A stretch of 64,000 nucleotides of DNA from Streptomyces sp. DHE7-1 (lineage in GTDB: Bacteria; Actinomycetota; Actinomycetes; Streptomycetales; Streptomycetaceae), in assembly GCA_016432725.1 (NCBI GenBank), contig JACJDG010000003.1, positions 6,354,001 through 6,418,000 of the forward strand, in the 5' to 3' direction. The notes under the pieces are model-generated. The model saw only the letters and a program-made list of their open reading frames with translations, was not told the origin of the DNA and ran no database searches. Position numbers and translations under genes: made by a program. Below, in pieces: positions 53,001 to 63,900 of this stretch; position 1 is the stretch's first letter, and each line of letters begins with the position of its first letter.

Positions 53001-56000
53001 GTGGTGTGACGGTGATGGCGACGCCGGAGACGTTTGTGGAGTTCTCGCGGCAGCGGGGTCTTGCGATGGACGGGCGGTGCAAGGCGTTCGCGGATGCTGC
53101 GGACGGCACCGGTTGGGGCGAGGGTGTCGGTGTGCTGCTGCTGGAGCGGCTGTCGGATGCCCGGCGCAACGGGCATCCGATTCTCGCGGTGGTGGCGGGT
53201 TCGGCGGTGAATCAGGACGGTGCCTCCAACGGTCTCACCGCGCCCAACGGCCCCTCGCAGCAGCGGGTGATCCGGGCGGCGTTGGCGTCGGCGGGGCTGT
53301 CCGCGTCGGACGTGGACGCGGTCGAGGCGCACGGCACCGGCACCGTCCTGGGGGACCCGATCGAGGCGCAGGCCCTGCTGGCAACGTATGGGCAGCGGCC
53401 CGCTACTGCTGAGCCTCTGTGGCTGGGGTCGTTGAAGTCGAACGTCGGTCACACGCAGGCCGCTGCCGGCGTGGGGGGTGTGATCAAGATGATCGAGGCG
53501 TTGCGGCACGGCACGCTGCCTCGCACGCTCCACGTGGACGCGCCCTCGTCGCACGTCGACTGGACCACCGGCCGGGTGGAACTGCTCACGACCGAACGGG
53601 CATGGCCGCGGGCGGACCGTCCCCGGCGGGCGGGAGTGTCGTCGTTCGGGCTGTCGGGAACCAACGCCCACGTCATCATCGAACAAGCCCCGAAGGAAGT
53701 CGCTGTGGGGCACGCCGAACCGCACCCGGCATCCCCTGCGTCACCCTCGGAGGAATCCGGCGGCCCGAGCGTCGGAGTGTGGCACCTGTCCGCCAGGACC
53801 CCCGAGGCGCTGGCCGACCAGGCCGCCGTACTCTCCGACTGGCTCGGCCGGGACGGCTCCGACTCCCGAGTCGTCGACGTGTCGTTCTCCCTCTCCCGTC
53901 GCTCGGCGTTCGAGCATCGGGCCGTGGTGTGCGGCGCCGACCGGAGGCAGCTCCTGGCCGGCCTCGCCGACCTCGCCGCGCGGAGGGAGAGTCCCGGTGT
54001 CGTCACCGGCTCCGTTCGCGACGGAGCGGCCGGCACGAGCGGTGTGGTGTTCGTCTTTCCCGGTCAGGGCTCGCAGTGGCTGGGGATGGGCCGGGAACTC
54101 ATGGACTCCTCGCCGGCCTTCGCCACGGAAATGACCCGCTGCGCCGAGGCGTTCACCGAGTTCGTCGACTGGTCGCTGCTGGACGTCCTGCACGGAACCC
54201 CGGGCACCCCTGACATCGACCGCGTCGACATACTCCAGCCGGTGCTGTTCGCGATCATGGTCTCGCTGGCGGCGCTGTGGCGGTCGTTCGGGGTGGTGCC
54301 GGACGCGGTCATCGGCCACTCGCAGGGAGAGATCGCCGCAGCCTACGTCGCAGGGGCCCTGACCCTCCAGGACGCGGCGCGTGTCGTGCTGTTGCGGTCC
54401 ATCGCACTGACCGAGGTGGCGGGCACCGGCACCATGGTCTCCGTCATGGCTCCGGTGGCCGCCGTCCGCGCGGGCCTGACGGGAGCGAAGACGCTCGCGG
54501 TGGCGGCGGTGAACAACCCGTCGACGACGGTCGTGTCCGGTGCCCATGACGAGATCGACGCCTTCCTGGCCGACTGCGAGGACGCAGGGATCAGGTACCG
54601 GCGCATCGCGGTGGACTACCCCTCCCACTCACCGCAGATGGAGTCGCTGCGCGAACGCCTGCTCAGGGCGCTGGCCGACGTCACACCCCGCTCCTCGAAG
54701 ATCCCGTACTACTCCACCGTGACCGGCGCGGCCCTCGACACGGCGGCGCTGACCGGCACCTACTGGTACGAGAGCGTGCGGCGGACCGTGCGCTTCGAGG
54801 AGGCCGCCCGCGCCGCCCTCCGGGACGGCCACGCCCACCTCGTCGAGATCAGCCCGCACCCCGTACTGACCGTGGGCGTCGAGGAGATCTGCGAATCCGC
54901 CGGACCCGCAACCATCGTGGGCACGCTGCGCCGCGACGCCGGCGGCCTCGACCAGTTCGTACGCTCCGCCGCGGCGCTGCACACTTCGGGCGGCCGCGTG
55001 GACTGGACGGCCTTCCACATGGACGGCCGATGGCTCGACCTGCCCACCTACCGGTTCCAGCACCGGCGTTACTGGCCGACGACGTCCTCCCGCTCCTCGG
55101 ACGTCGGGTCCGCCGGCCTCACCTCCGCCGAACACCCCATGCTGGGGGCGGTGGCGGAACTACCCGCCCTCGACGGCATGTTGCTCACCGGTCTCACGTC
55201 GCTGCGCAGCCACACCTGGCTGTCGGACCACTCGGTGTTCGGGCACCAGCTCGTGCCGGGCGCCGGCTTCGTCGAACTCGCCTTGCACGCCGGAGACCGG
55301 TCCGGCTGCCCCGTCGTACGCGAACTGACCCTTCAGCAACCCCTCGTGCTCCCGGCGGCCGGTGCGGTGCAGCTCAACGTGACCGTCGCCGAGGCGGACC
55401 AGTCCGGTGACCGTCTGGTGTCGTTCCACTCCCGCCGCGCGGACGACACCGACGGGCCCTGGACACTGCACGCGCAAGCCGTGATGACTGCCGAGACGCC
55501 GACCACGCCACCGGCGTTCGGGCTGAAGCGCTGGCCGCCGCTGGGCGCCCGACCGGTCGCGGTGGACTCCGCCTACGAGGAACTGGCCGAGCAGGGATAC
55601 GAGTACGGGCCGGCGTTCCGGGGCGTACGCGCCGCCTGGCGACGCGGTCCGGAAGTCTTCGCCGAGGTGACCGTCCCGTCCGGCGTGGACAGGGACGGGT
55701 TCGGAATCCACCCCGCCCTGCTGGACGCGGTGGTGCACGCACAGCTCCTCGGCATGTCGCGTAGGGGCGGTGACACGGCCGCGGACGAGGTGCGCGTCCC
55801 CTTCGCCTGGGAAGGGGTCACCCTCCACGCCGAGGGCGCCGCTGCGGTTCGGGTGCGGATCGCCCCGGCCGGGGCGGACGCGGTGTCGGTACAGGTGGCC
55901 GACGAGAGCGGGGCCCTGGTGCTGAGCGTGGAATCACTGGTGACACGACCGGTGTCCAAGCAGGCCATGGCTGCCGCTGCAGCGAGTACGGCTCCGGACG

Positions 56001-57595
56001 GCTTGTTCGAGGTGGCGTGGCGGGGGGTGCCGGTGCCGGCGGTGGATGCCGTGCCCTATGCGGTTTGGGATCCGGATGCCGAGGTCGTGCCGCCGGTGGT
56101 GGTGTGGGAGTGGGCGTCGGAGCCGGGTGCCGAGGTGGTGGCGTCGATGCACAGCGGCGTGCGTCGCGCGCTGGAGGTGGTGCAGTCCTTCCTGACCTCG
56201 CCGAGGTTTGAGAGTTCGACGCTGGTGGTCGTGACCCGGGGCGCTGTGTCGCTCCCGGGGGAGGCCGTCACGGATGTGGCGGCGTCGGGGGTGTGGGGGT
56301 TGGTGCGGTCGGCGCAGTCGGAGAACCCGGGCCGGATCGTCCTGATCGACACGGACACGGACGGCGTCCGGGCAGACCTCACCGTGCTCGACGAGCCCCA
56401 GCTGCTCGTTCGCGGCGGTGTGGTGCACGTTCCTCGCCTGGCCCGCGCCAGCATGACTGACCCGGTCGATACGCGGATCGGTGCGGACGGCGCGGTGATC
56501 GTGACCGGCGGGACCGGGGGCGTGGGCAGTGTGCTGGCCCGGCGGCTCGTCGCGGCTCATGAGGCCGGCTGCATCGTGCTGGCCTCGCGCCGGGGCGCCG
56601 AAGCGGACGGCGTAGCGGAGTTGGTGACGGAACTCGAAGCTGCTGGTGCCACGGTCCGCGTGGTCGCCTGCGACGTCTCGGACCGTTCCTCGGTTCACGA
56701 CCTGCTCCACTCGATCCCCGATGGTTTCCAGCTCCGTGGTGTCGTCCATGCCGCCGGTGTCCTCGACGACGGCGTGATCGGCTCACTCACCCCGGAGCGG
56801 TTGGACCGTGTTCTGGCGGCGAAGGCGGACGCGGCCTGGTACCTCCACGAGGCCACCCGCGACCTGCCGCTGACTCTGTTCTCGGTCGTCTCGTCCCTCT
56901 CCGGGGTGCTCGGCGGTCCGGGTCAGGCCAACTACGCGGCCGCGAACGCCTTCCTCGACGCGCTGGCCGTGCACCGCAGGCAGTCCGGCCTGCCCGGACA
57001 GTCGACCTCATGGGGACTCTGGGCGCTGGAGAGCGCGATGACCAGGCATCTCGGTGCCGAAGGGGTCGAACGTCAGCGGGGTCAGGGTGTGCTGGCGCTC
57101 GGCACGGGACAGGCCCTGGAGGTGTTCGACGCCGCGCTGACCGGGGGCGCCGCTCACACCGTCGGTGTGCGTTGGGATCTGGCCGCGTTGCGGCGCCTGG
57201 CGGGGGCGGGGGAGCTGGCCCCGTTGCTGACCGAGCTGGTGCCGAGGGCGCGGCGGCAGGTGGCGGGAGGCGAGTCCGCGTCGCAACTGGCGTCCAGGCT
57301 GCGCGCCGCCGATCCCGCGGAACAGGGCCGGCTGCTGCTGGAACTGGTCACCTCGCAGGTGGCGGCCGTGCTCGGTCATGAACGCGCCGATGAAGTGGAC
57401 GCCGCCGCTCCCATTCAGCGGCTGGGACTGGATTCCCTCGGCGGCATCCAACTGCGCAACAGGCTGCGCGGTGCGACCGGCCTGGCCGTGCCCGCGATGG
57501 TCGTCTACAGTAATCCGACGTCCGTTGAACTCGCCGAGCATCTTCATCAGCAATTGATTCCGACGCCGGTTTCCGCCGGCAGCGGATGGAAGTAG
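47061..57595 (+). CDS. PKS B: type I PKS, two modules KS-AT-DH-KR-ACP, one frameshift
   Basis: Second PKS subunit, 3511 residues corrected, translationally coupled to PKS A (TGATG at 47059-47063). The N-terminal docking helix (MTTREEKLVEALRNSLLEIE) should pair with the PKS A C-terminus. Module 3: KS 35-460, AT 560-860 (HAFH, malonyl), DH 930-1206, KR 1385-1563, ACP 1670-1743. Module 4: KS 1783-2210, AT 2328-2633, DH 2690-2963, KR 3143-3323, ACP 3426-3500. AT4 is a different lineage: GHSQGEIAAAYVAGAL and YPSH, resembling methylmalonyl ATs. KRs are LDD type and no ER is present. The frame breaks before ACP3 at GGGG 52001-52004; the matching stretch in module 1 has five G. The protein ends soon after ACP4 with no TE and no long docking tail, so the chain passes to another enzyme, probably NRPS2. 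Confidence 0.93.
50715..51757 (+). repeat. Long near-identical KR segment, module 3 copy
   Basis: Nearly identical over 1043 bases to 55982-57024 (constant offset 5267, no indel), covering the end of DH, the KR structural part and the catalytic KR of module 3. A shorter related stretch begins at about 45235 in module 2. Confidence 0.85.
55982..57024 (+). repeat. Long near-identical KR segment, module 4 copy
   Basis: Partner of 50715-51757. The identity ends abruptly at GACTCTGGGC, after which modules 3 and 4 differ, suggesting a recent exchange or duplication with sharp boundaries. Confidence 0.85.
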
Positions 57596-57737
57596 CTCAT
57601 TCGAGAGTCTGGGCTTCAGAGCCGGACATCAAAGCCCGGACACCGGGGACCGACGCGCGGTCCGGACCGATATACGGTCGACTGATCGCGGGAGCGGCCC
57701 GGACGTGGACCGGTCGATCCCTTCGGACAGAGCTCCT

Positions 57738-57768
57738 GGGCCGGGTGCGGAGCTTCCGCACCCGGCCC
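57738..57768 (+). terminator. Strong terminator hairpin after PKS B
   Basis: Perfect 14-base arms GGGCCGGGTGCGGA / TCCGCACCCGGCCC with a GCT loop, 143 bases after the PKS B stop. The 360-base gap (57596-57955) holds this hairpin and a promoter-like pair, and no gene that I can see. It suggests NRPS2 is transcribed separately. Confidence 0.75.
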
Positions 57769-57855
57769 GCGTGCGTTGTCCGTGAATCACCGTCGTCGCA
57801 GTTCAAGGGGCCATGGGTGGCCATCGGCGGGCGGTCGGGGCCTTGTCGGCCAGGG

Positions 57856-57884
57856 TTGATGGGGCCGAAGCGGCGGCCATAAAT
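57856..57884 (+). promoter_or_regulatory. Candidate promoter for NRPS2
   Basis: TTGATG (57856-57861) and ATAAAT (57879-57884) are separated by 17 bases, 72 bases before the NRPS2 start and downstream of the terminator hairpin. An AT-rich hexamer is unusual in this GC-rich region. It resembles a vegetative-type promoter; by-eye call only. Confidence 0.4.
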
Positions 57885-57955
57885 TACGGCGGCGGCCGTG
57901 AATGCGTCATGCCACGCGAGTTCCGAGATGCCGCGCGACTTCCGAGAGGGTAGAG

Positions 57956-60900
57956 ATGCATCCTTCGCGTTCGTTCGGTATGTCGTCGGCGCAGAAGGAA
58001 CTGTGGCTGGCACAGCGTTTGATGCCGGATATCCCCAACAATCCGAGTCTCGTGGCGGATGTGGAGGGCGTCCCGGACGTCGCGCTGTTCGACACCGTAT
58101 TCCGTACCCTCCTGGAGGAGGCGGAAGTCCTCCGGGTCAACTTCCGGGAGACCGAGGACGGACTGCGGCAGTTCGTCGTCGACGCCGGGGCGTGGGCGCC
58201 GTTCCACAGTGACGTGAGCGCCGAACCCGACCCGGAGGCGGCGGCGCGGGCGCTCGTGGACTCCCTCGCGGCGCGGGTCTTCGACCTCGACCACGACATC
58301 CTCTTCCGGGCCGGGACGATCCGGTTGTCGGAGTCGCGCTTCTGGCTGTTCATGGGCTTCCACCACCTGGTGACCGATGGGTTCGGCATGTCGATGCTGG
58401 TCTCGCGGGTCGCCGAGCTGTACGCGGCGGCGCGTGCGGGACGCCCGGCAGCGGCGGCGGCGTTCGGGGACGCCGGTGTGATCGCGGAGGAGGACGCCCG
58501 GTACCGGGCGTCCGAACAGTTCACGTCGGACCAGGAGTTCTGGCGGGAGTACCTCGCCGACCTGCCCGCCCCGGTCCTGCTGCCGGGTGTACGCAGCTCG
58601 GACCGGCCCGATATGGTGCGCCGCAGTGTGGTGGTCCCGCGGGCCGAGCTGATCGAGTGGGAGCAGGTGGCCGAGTCGATCGGGCTGTCGGTCAGCGGTC
58701 TGCTCGCGGGTGCCGCCGCGGTGTTCTACGGCCGGATGTGCGGACTCCAGGAGTTCGTCTTCTGTGTCGCCGGGGCCAACCGGTCCGGCGCGAGCGCCAC
58801 TTCGCCCGGGCTGATGTCCGGGCTGGTCCCGGTGCGGCTGTCGGTGCCGGTGGACGCGAGCTTCCACGACATCGCCCACGATATGACGAACCAGCAGCGG
58901 GCCGTCGCCAAGCACGGGCTGATGCAGATCTCGGACATCCGCAACGCGATCGGTGTCTCCAACGCCGGCGTCAACGTGTTCGGCCACAACCTGAACATCA
59001 TTCCGTGGGTGGACGCACTGGACTTCGGCGACGCCCGCGGCCACATCGACACCATCCGGTTCGGCGCCGTTCAGGACCTCACGATCACCGTGCTGGGTGA
59101 CGCCCGTCCCGGTCACGGGATGTCCGTCTACGTCGACGGCAACGCCACCCTGTACGGCGAGGCCGATCTCGACCTCTTCCTCGACCAGTTGCTCGGGCTC
59201 GTCCGTTCGGTCGTGGACGACCCGTACGTGCCGGTGAGCCTGGTCGAGATGATGGACGAGGCACTGGCCCGACGGGTCCTGGTGGAATGGAACGACACCG
59301 CGTGCCCGCCGGTGCCGGGCACCATCCTCGACGTGTTCGGACAGCAGGTGCGGCGGACCCCGCAGGCGCCCGCGATCGTGTCCGGCGACCGGACGCTGAC
59401 CTACGCCGAGCTGGACGCCCGGTCGAGCCGGCTGGCGCGTGAGCTCGTACGTCACGGGGTGCGGCGGGAGGACCTGGTGGCGCTGGCGTTCGCGCCGTCG
59501 GTGGAGTTCCTGGTGGCCGTGTTCGCCACGCTGAAGGCGGGCGCCGCCTACGTACCGGTGAACCTGGACTATCCGCCGGAGCGGATCGAGACGCTGCTCA
59601 CCGGTACGGCCCTGGTGCTCACGGCCACCGGCTCGGCACCGGCACTGGCCCACACCACCGTCACCACCCTCACGTTCACCGACCTCGACGGTACAGCGGG
59701 CACCGCGACCGATCCGGGGGACGCGGGGATCGCGGGAGACGCGGACGAGGCGGGAAACGCACCCCGGGGTACGGCGGCGGGCGCCGCCGAGGGCAGCGCT
59801 TCCACCCCTGGGCCCGGCGGCCCCGCCACGCCTTCGGGCCTGGCCTACGTCATGTACACCTCCGGGTCCACGGGCGGGCCCAAGGGTGTGATGATCACCC
59901 ATGAGGACGTGGTGGCGCTCGCCACCGACCGGCGGTTCACCGGCCTGGACCGGGTGCTTCTCCACTCCTCCCTGTCCTTCGACGCCGCCACATGGGAGAT
60001 CTGGATCCCGCTGCTGACCGGCGGCAGCGTGGTCGTGGCGCCGCCCGGGAACGTCGACGCGGTGGCCCTGCGGGAACTCATCGGCCGGCACCGGCTGTCG
60101 AGCACGCTGCTGCCGACCGGACTGTTCGCTGCCGTCGTGGAGCAGGACCCGTCGAGCCTGTCCGGCATGTCCCAGCTCTGGACCGGTGGCGACGTGCTGC
60201 CGGTCACCACCGTGGAACAGATGCGCGTCCACTGCCCGGACACGCTGATCGGCAACGCCTACGGCCCCTCCGAGATCACGACCTGCTGCCTCACCCACGA
60301 GGTGCGGCCGGGCGAGGACGTGTCCGCGGGCGTGCCGATCGGGGTGCCGATGGACAACGTGCGGGTCTACGTCCTCGGCCCCGGTCTGGTGCCGGTGCCG
60401 CCCGGCGTGGTGGGCGAGCTGTACATCGCCGGTGCGGGCCTGGCGCGCGGCTACCTGGCGCGCCCGGACCTGACGGCCTCGCGGTTCGTCGCCGACCCGT
60501 TCGACCCGGCCGGCGGGCGCATGTACCGCTCCGGCGACCTGGTGCGGTGGAGCACCGCCGGTGAACTGCTGTTCGCCGGGCGGGCCGACCAGCAGGTGAA
60601 GATCCGCGGCTTCCGGATCGAGCCCGGCGAGGTGGAGGCCGTCCTCGCGGGGCACCCGGAGGTGGTCCGGTCCGCGGTGATCGTGCGGGACAGCGCCGGC
60701 GACCGGGCCCGGGGCGAGGTCACCAGGCACCTGGTCGCGTACGTCGTCGTCGAGGGCGCCGGGAACGAGGGTCAGACCACCGGGAACGGTGTCGAGGGCG
60801 CGGTGGCTCACGACGACGGTGCCGTGGCCGACCGGCTGCGGGCCTATCTCGCGGAGCGGCTGCCGGAGTTCATGGTGCCGACGGCGTTCGTCGTCATGGA

Positions 60901-63900
60901 CAGGCTGCCGCTGACGGTGAACGGCAAGTTGGACCGGACGGCCCTGCCCGCCCCGGTGCTCGCCGACGGGGAGTACCGGGAGCCGGCCTCGGTGGAGGAG
61001 AAGCTGCTGGCGGGCATCTTCGCCGAGGTGCTGGAGGTCGAACGGGTCGGTCTGGACGACGACTTCTTCGCGCTCGGCGGGCATTCGCTGGCGGCGGCAC
61101 GCCTGATCGGCAAGGTGCGCCGGGCCTTCGGGACGGAGGTGCCGATCCGCGCGGTGTTCGACCACCCCACGGTGGCCCGGCTGCTTCCGCGCGCCGGGAC
61201 CGCGCCGGGCGGGCCGTCCGCCCTGCCGGTGCGGCCGCGGGTCGAGCCGGTGGCGCGCCCCGAGCGGCTGCCGCTGTCGTACGCGCAGAGCCGGCTGTGG
61301 TTCCTGTACCGCTTCGAGGGCCCGTCGGCGACCTACAACCTGCCCGTCGTCCTGCAACTGCACGGAACGGTGGACGTGGAGGCGCTGGCCGCGGCCTTCC
61401 GGGACGTGGTGCTGCGGCACGAGAGCCTGCGTACCGTGTTCGACGAGGACGAGGAGCACGTCGCCCACCAGCGGATCCTGCCGCCGCACGAGGTCACCGC
61501 CGCCCTGGTGACCCGTACCGTCACGGCCGACGGCGGTGTCGACGCGGCCGTAGCCCGGGAGCTGGAGCACCGTTTCGACCTCCGCACCGAGGTACCGGTA
61601 CGCGCCCGCCTGCTGCGGGACGGGCGGGGCGAGAACGTGCTGGTGCTGGTGATGCACCACATCGCCGGTGACGGCGCCTCGATGGCTCCGCTGACCCGGG
61701 ATCTGGTGGCGGCGTACACGGCCCGCACGGCCGGACGGGCACCGGCCTGGACGCCGCTGCCCGTGCAGTACGCGGACTACACCCTCTGGCAGCGCGACCT
61801 GCTGGGCGAGGTCTCCGACCCGGACAGCCTGTCGGCACGGCAACTCGCATATTGGAAAGCGGAGTTGTCGGGAGTGCCGCAGCCGCTGGCGCTGCCCGCC
61901 GACCGGCCGCGGCCCGCCCGGCCCAGCTACCGGGGCGACACCGTCGAGTTCGCGGTGGACGCCCGACTCGCCGACGCGGTGGAGCGGCTGGCGCGGGAGC
62001 ACGGCGCCACCACACCCATCGTGCTGCAGGCCGCGCTGGCGGTGCTGCTGTCCCGGCTCGGCGCCGGCGACGACGTCACCATCGGATCGCCGATCGCGGG
62101 CCGCACGGACACCGACCTCGACGACCTGATCGGCTTCTTCGTCAACAACTGGGTGCTGCGCGCCGACCTGTCGCGGCACTCCTCCTTCGCGGAACTGGTC
62201 GACGGCGTCCGGGACAAGGCGCTGGCCGCCTACGCCCACCAGGACCTGCCCTTCGAACGACTGGTGGAACTGGTCAACCCGGAGCGGTCCACCGCCTACC
62301 ACCCCTTGTTCCAGGTGATGTTCGTCTGGCACGACGGCCTCTGGCCCGAACTGGCTGCCCCCGCACTGACCTTCGAGCCGCACATGAACATGGCCGACGG
62401 TCTCCAGGTCGCCAAGTTCGACCTCACCCTGACGCTGTCCTCGGCCGACGGCGGCGGATTCCGGGGCTTCCTGGAGTACGCGACGGACCTGTTCGACCGG
62501 AGCACCGCCGAACGGCTGACCGCCCGCTTTCTCCGGGTCCTGGAACAGGTCCTCGCCACCCCGGCGAACGCGCTCACCACCGTCGAGATCCTGGGCCCGG
62601 ACGAGCGACGGCTCGTGCTGACGGACTGGAACGACACGGCACGCGACGCCGAACCCCGCACCGTGCCCGAGGCGTTCGCCGCCCAGGTGGCCCGCACCCC
62701 CGACGCCCCCGCCCTGACCGGGGAGGGCACCACTCTCACCTACCGGGAACTCGACGCCCGTTCGGACCGCCTCGCCGCCGCGCTGACCCGCTGGGGCGCC
62801 GGACCGGAGACCCTGGTCGCACTCGCCGTACCCCGCTCGGCCGACCTGGTCGTCGCCCAGCTCGCGGTGCTCAAATCCGGCGCCGGATACCTGCCATTCG
62901 ACGTCGAATACCCGCGCGAGCGCCTTGAGTTCGTGCTGGCCGACGCCCGGCCCGTCCTGGTCCTCGCCACACCGGAGTCCGCCGCCGCCGTACCACGGGC
63001 CGGCGTCGAGGTACGTACCCTGGACGAGTTCGGGGCCTCGGAAGGCACGGCCGCCACGGACCGGCCGGCCGTCGCGTCCAGCGCGCCCGGCACCGCTTAC
63101 GTCATGTACACCTCCGGATCGACGGGTGCACCCAAGGGCGTGGTCACCACCCACGAGGACATCGTCGCCCTCGCCACCGACCACCGGTTCGCCGGAGCGC
63201 ACCGCGTACTGGTCCACTCGTCCCCGGCCTTCGACGCCAGTACCTTCGAGATCTGGGTTCCGCTGCTCACCGGCGGCTGCGCCGTCGTGGCGCCCGCGGG
63301 CGGCGACCTGGACGCGCCGGCGCTGCGCGAGCTGGTGGCCACCCACGCCCTGACGGCCCTGTGGCTGTCGGTCGGACTGTTCGCCACCGTCGTCGACCAG
63401 GACCCGACCTGCCTCGCGGGGCTCTCCGCGCTGTGGGCGGGCGGCGACGCCCTGCCCCCCGCCACCCTGCGGCAGCTGTGGCGGCACTGCCCCGGCGTGC
63501 AGGTGACCAACGGCTACGGCCCCACCGAGACCACGACCTTCGCGGTCGCCCACGCCTTCACACCCGACGAGGACCTCTCCGCGGGCGTGCCGATCGGCCG
63601 GCCGCTGGACAACATGCGCGCCTACGTCCTCGACGGCGGCCTGCGCCCGGTACCGCCCGGCGTCGTCGGCGAACTCCACCTCGCAGGGGCCGGACTGGCC
63701 CGCGGGTACCTCCGCCGCCCAGGCCTCACCGCCGCCCGCTTCGTCGCCGACCCGTTCGGCGGGGGCGAGCGCCTCTACCGCACCGGTGACCTGGTCCGCT
63801 GGACCCGCTCCGGCGAACTCGTCTACGTCGGACGCAACGACGCCCAGGTGAAGGTACGCGGCTTCCGCGTCGAGCCCGGCGAGATCGAGTCCGCGCTCAC

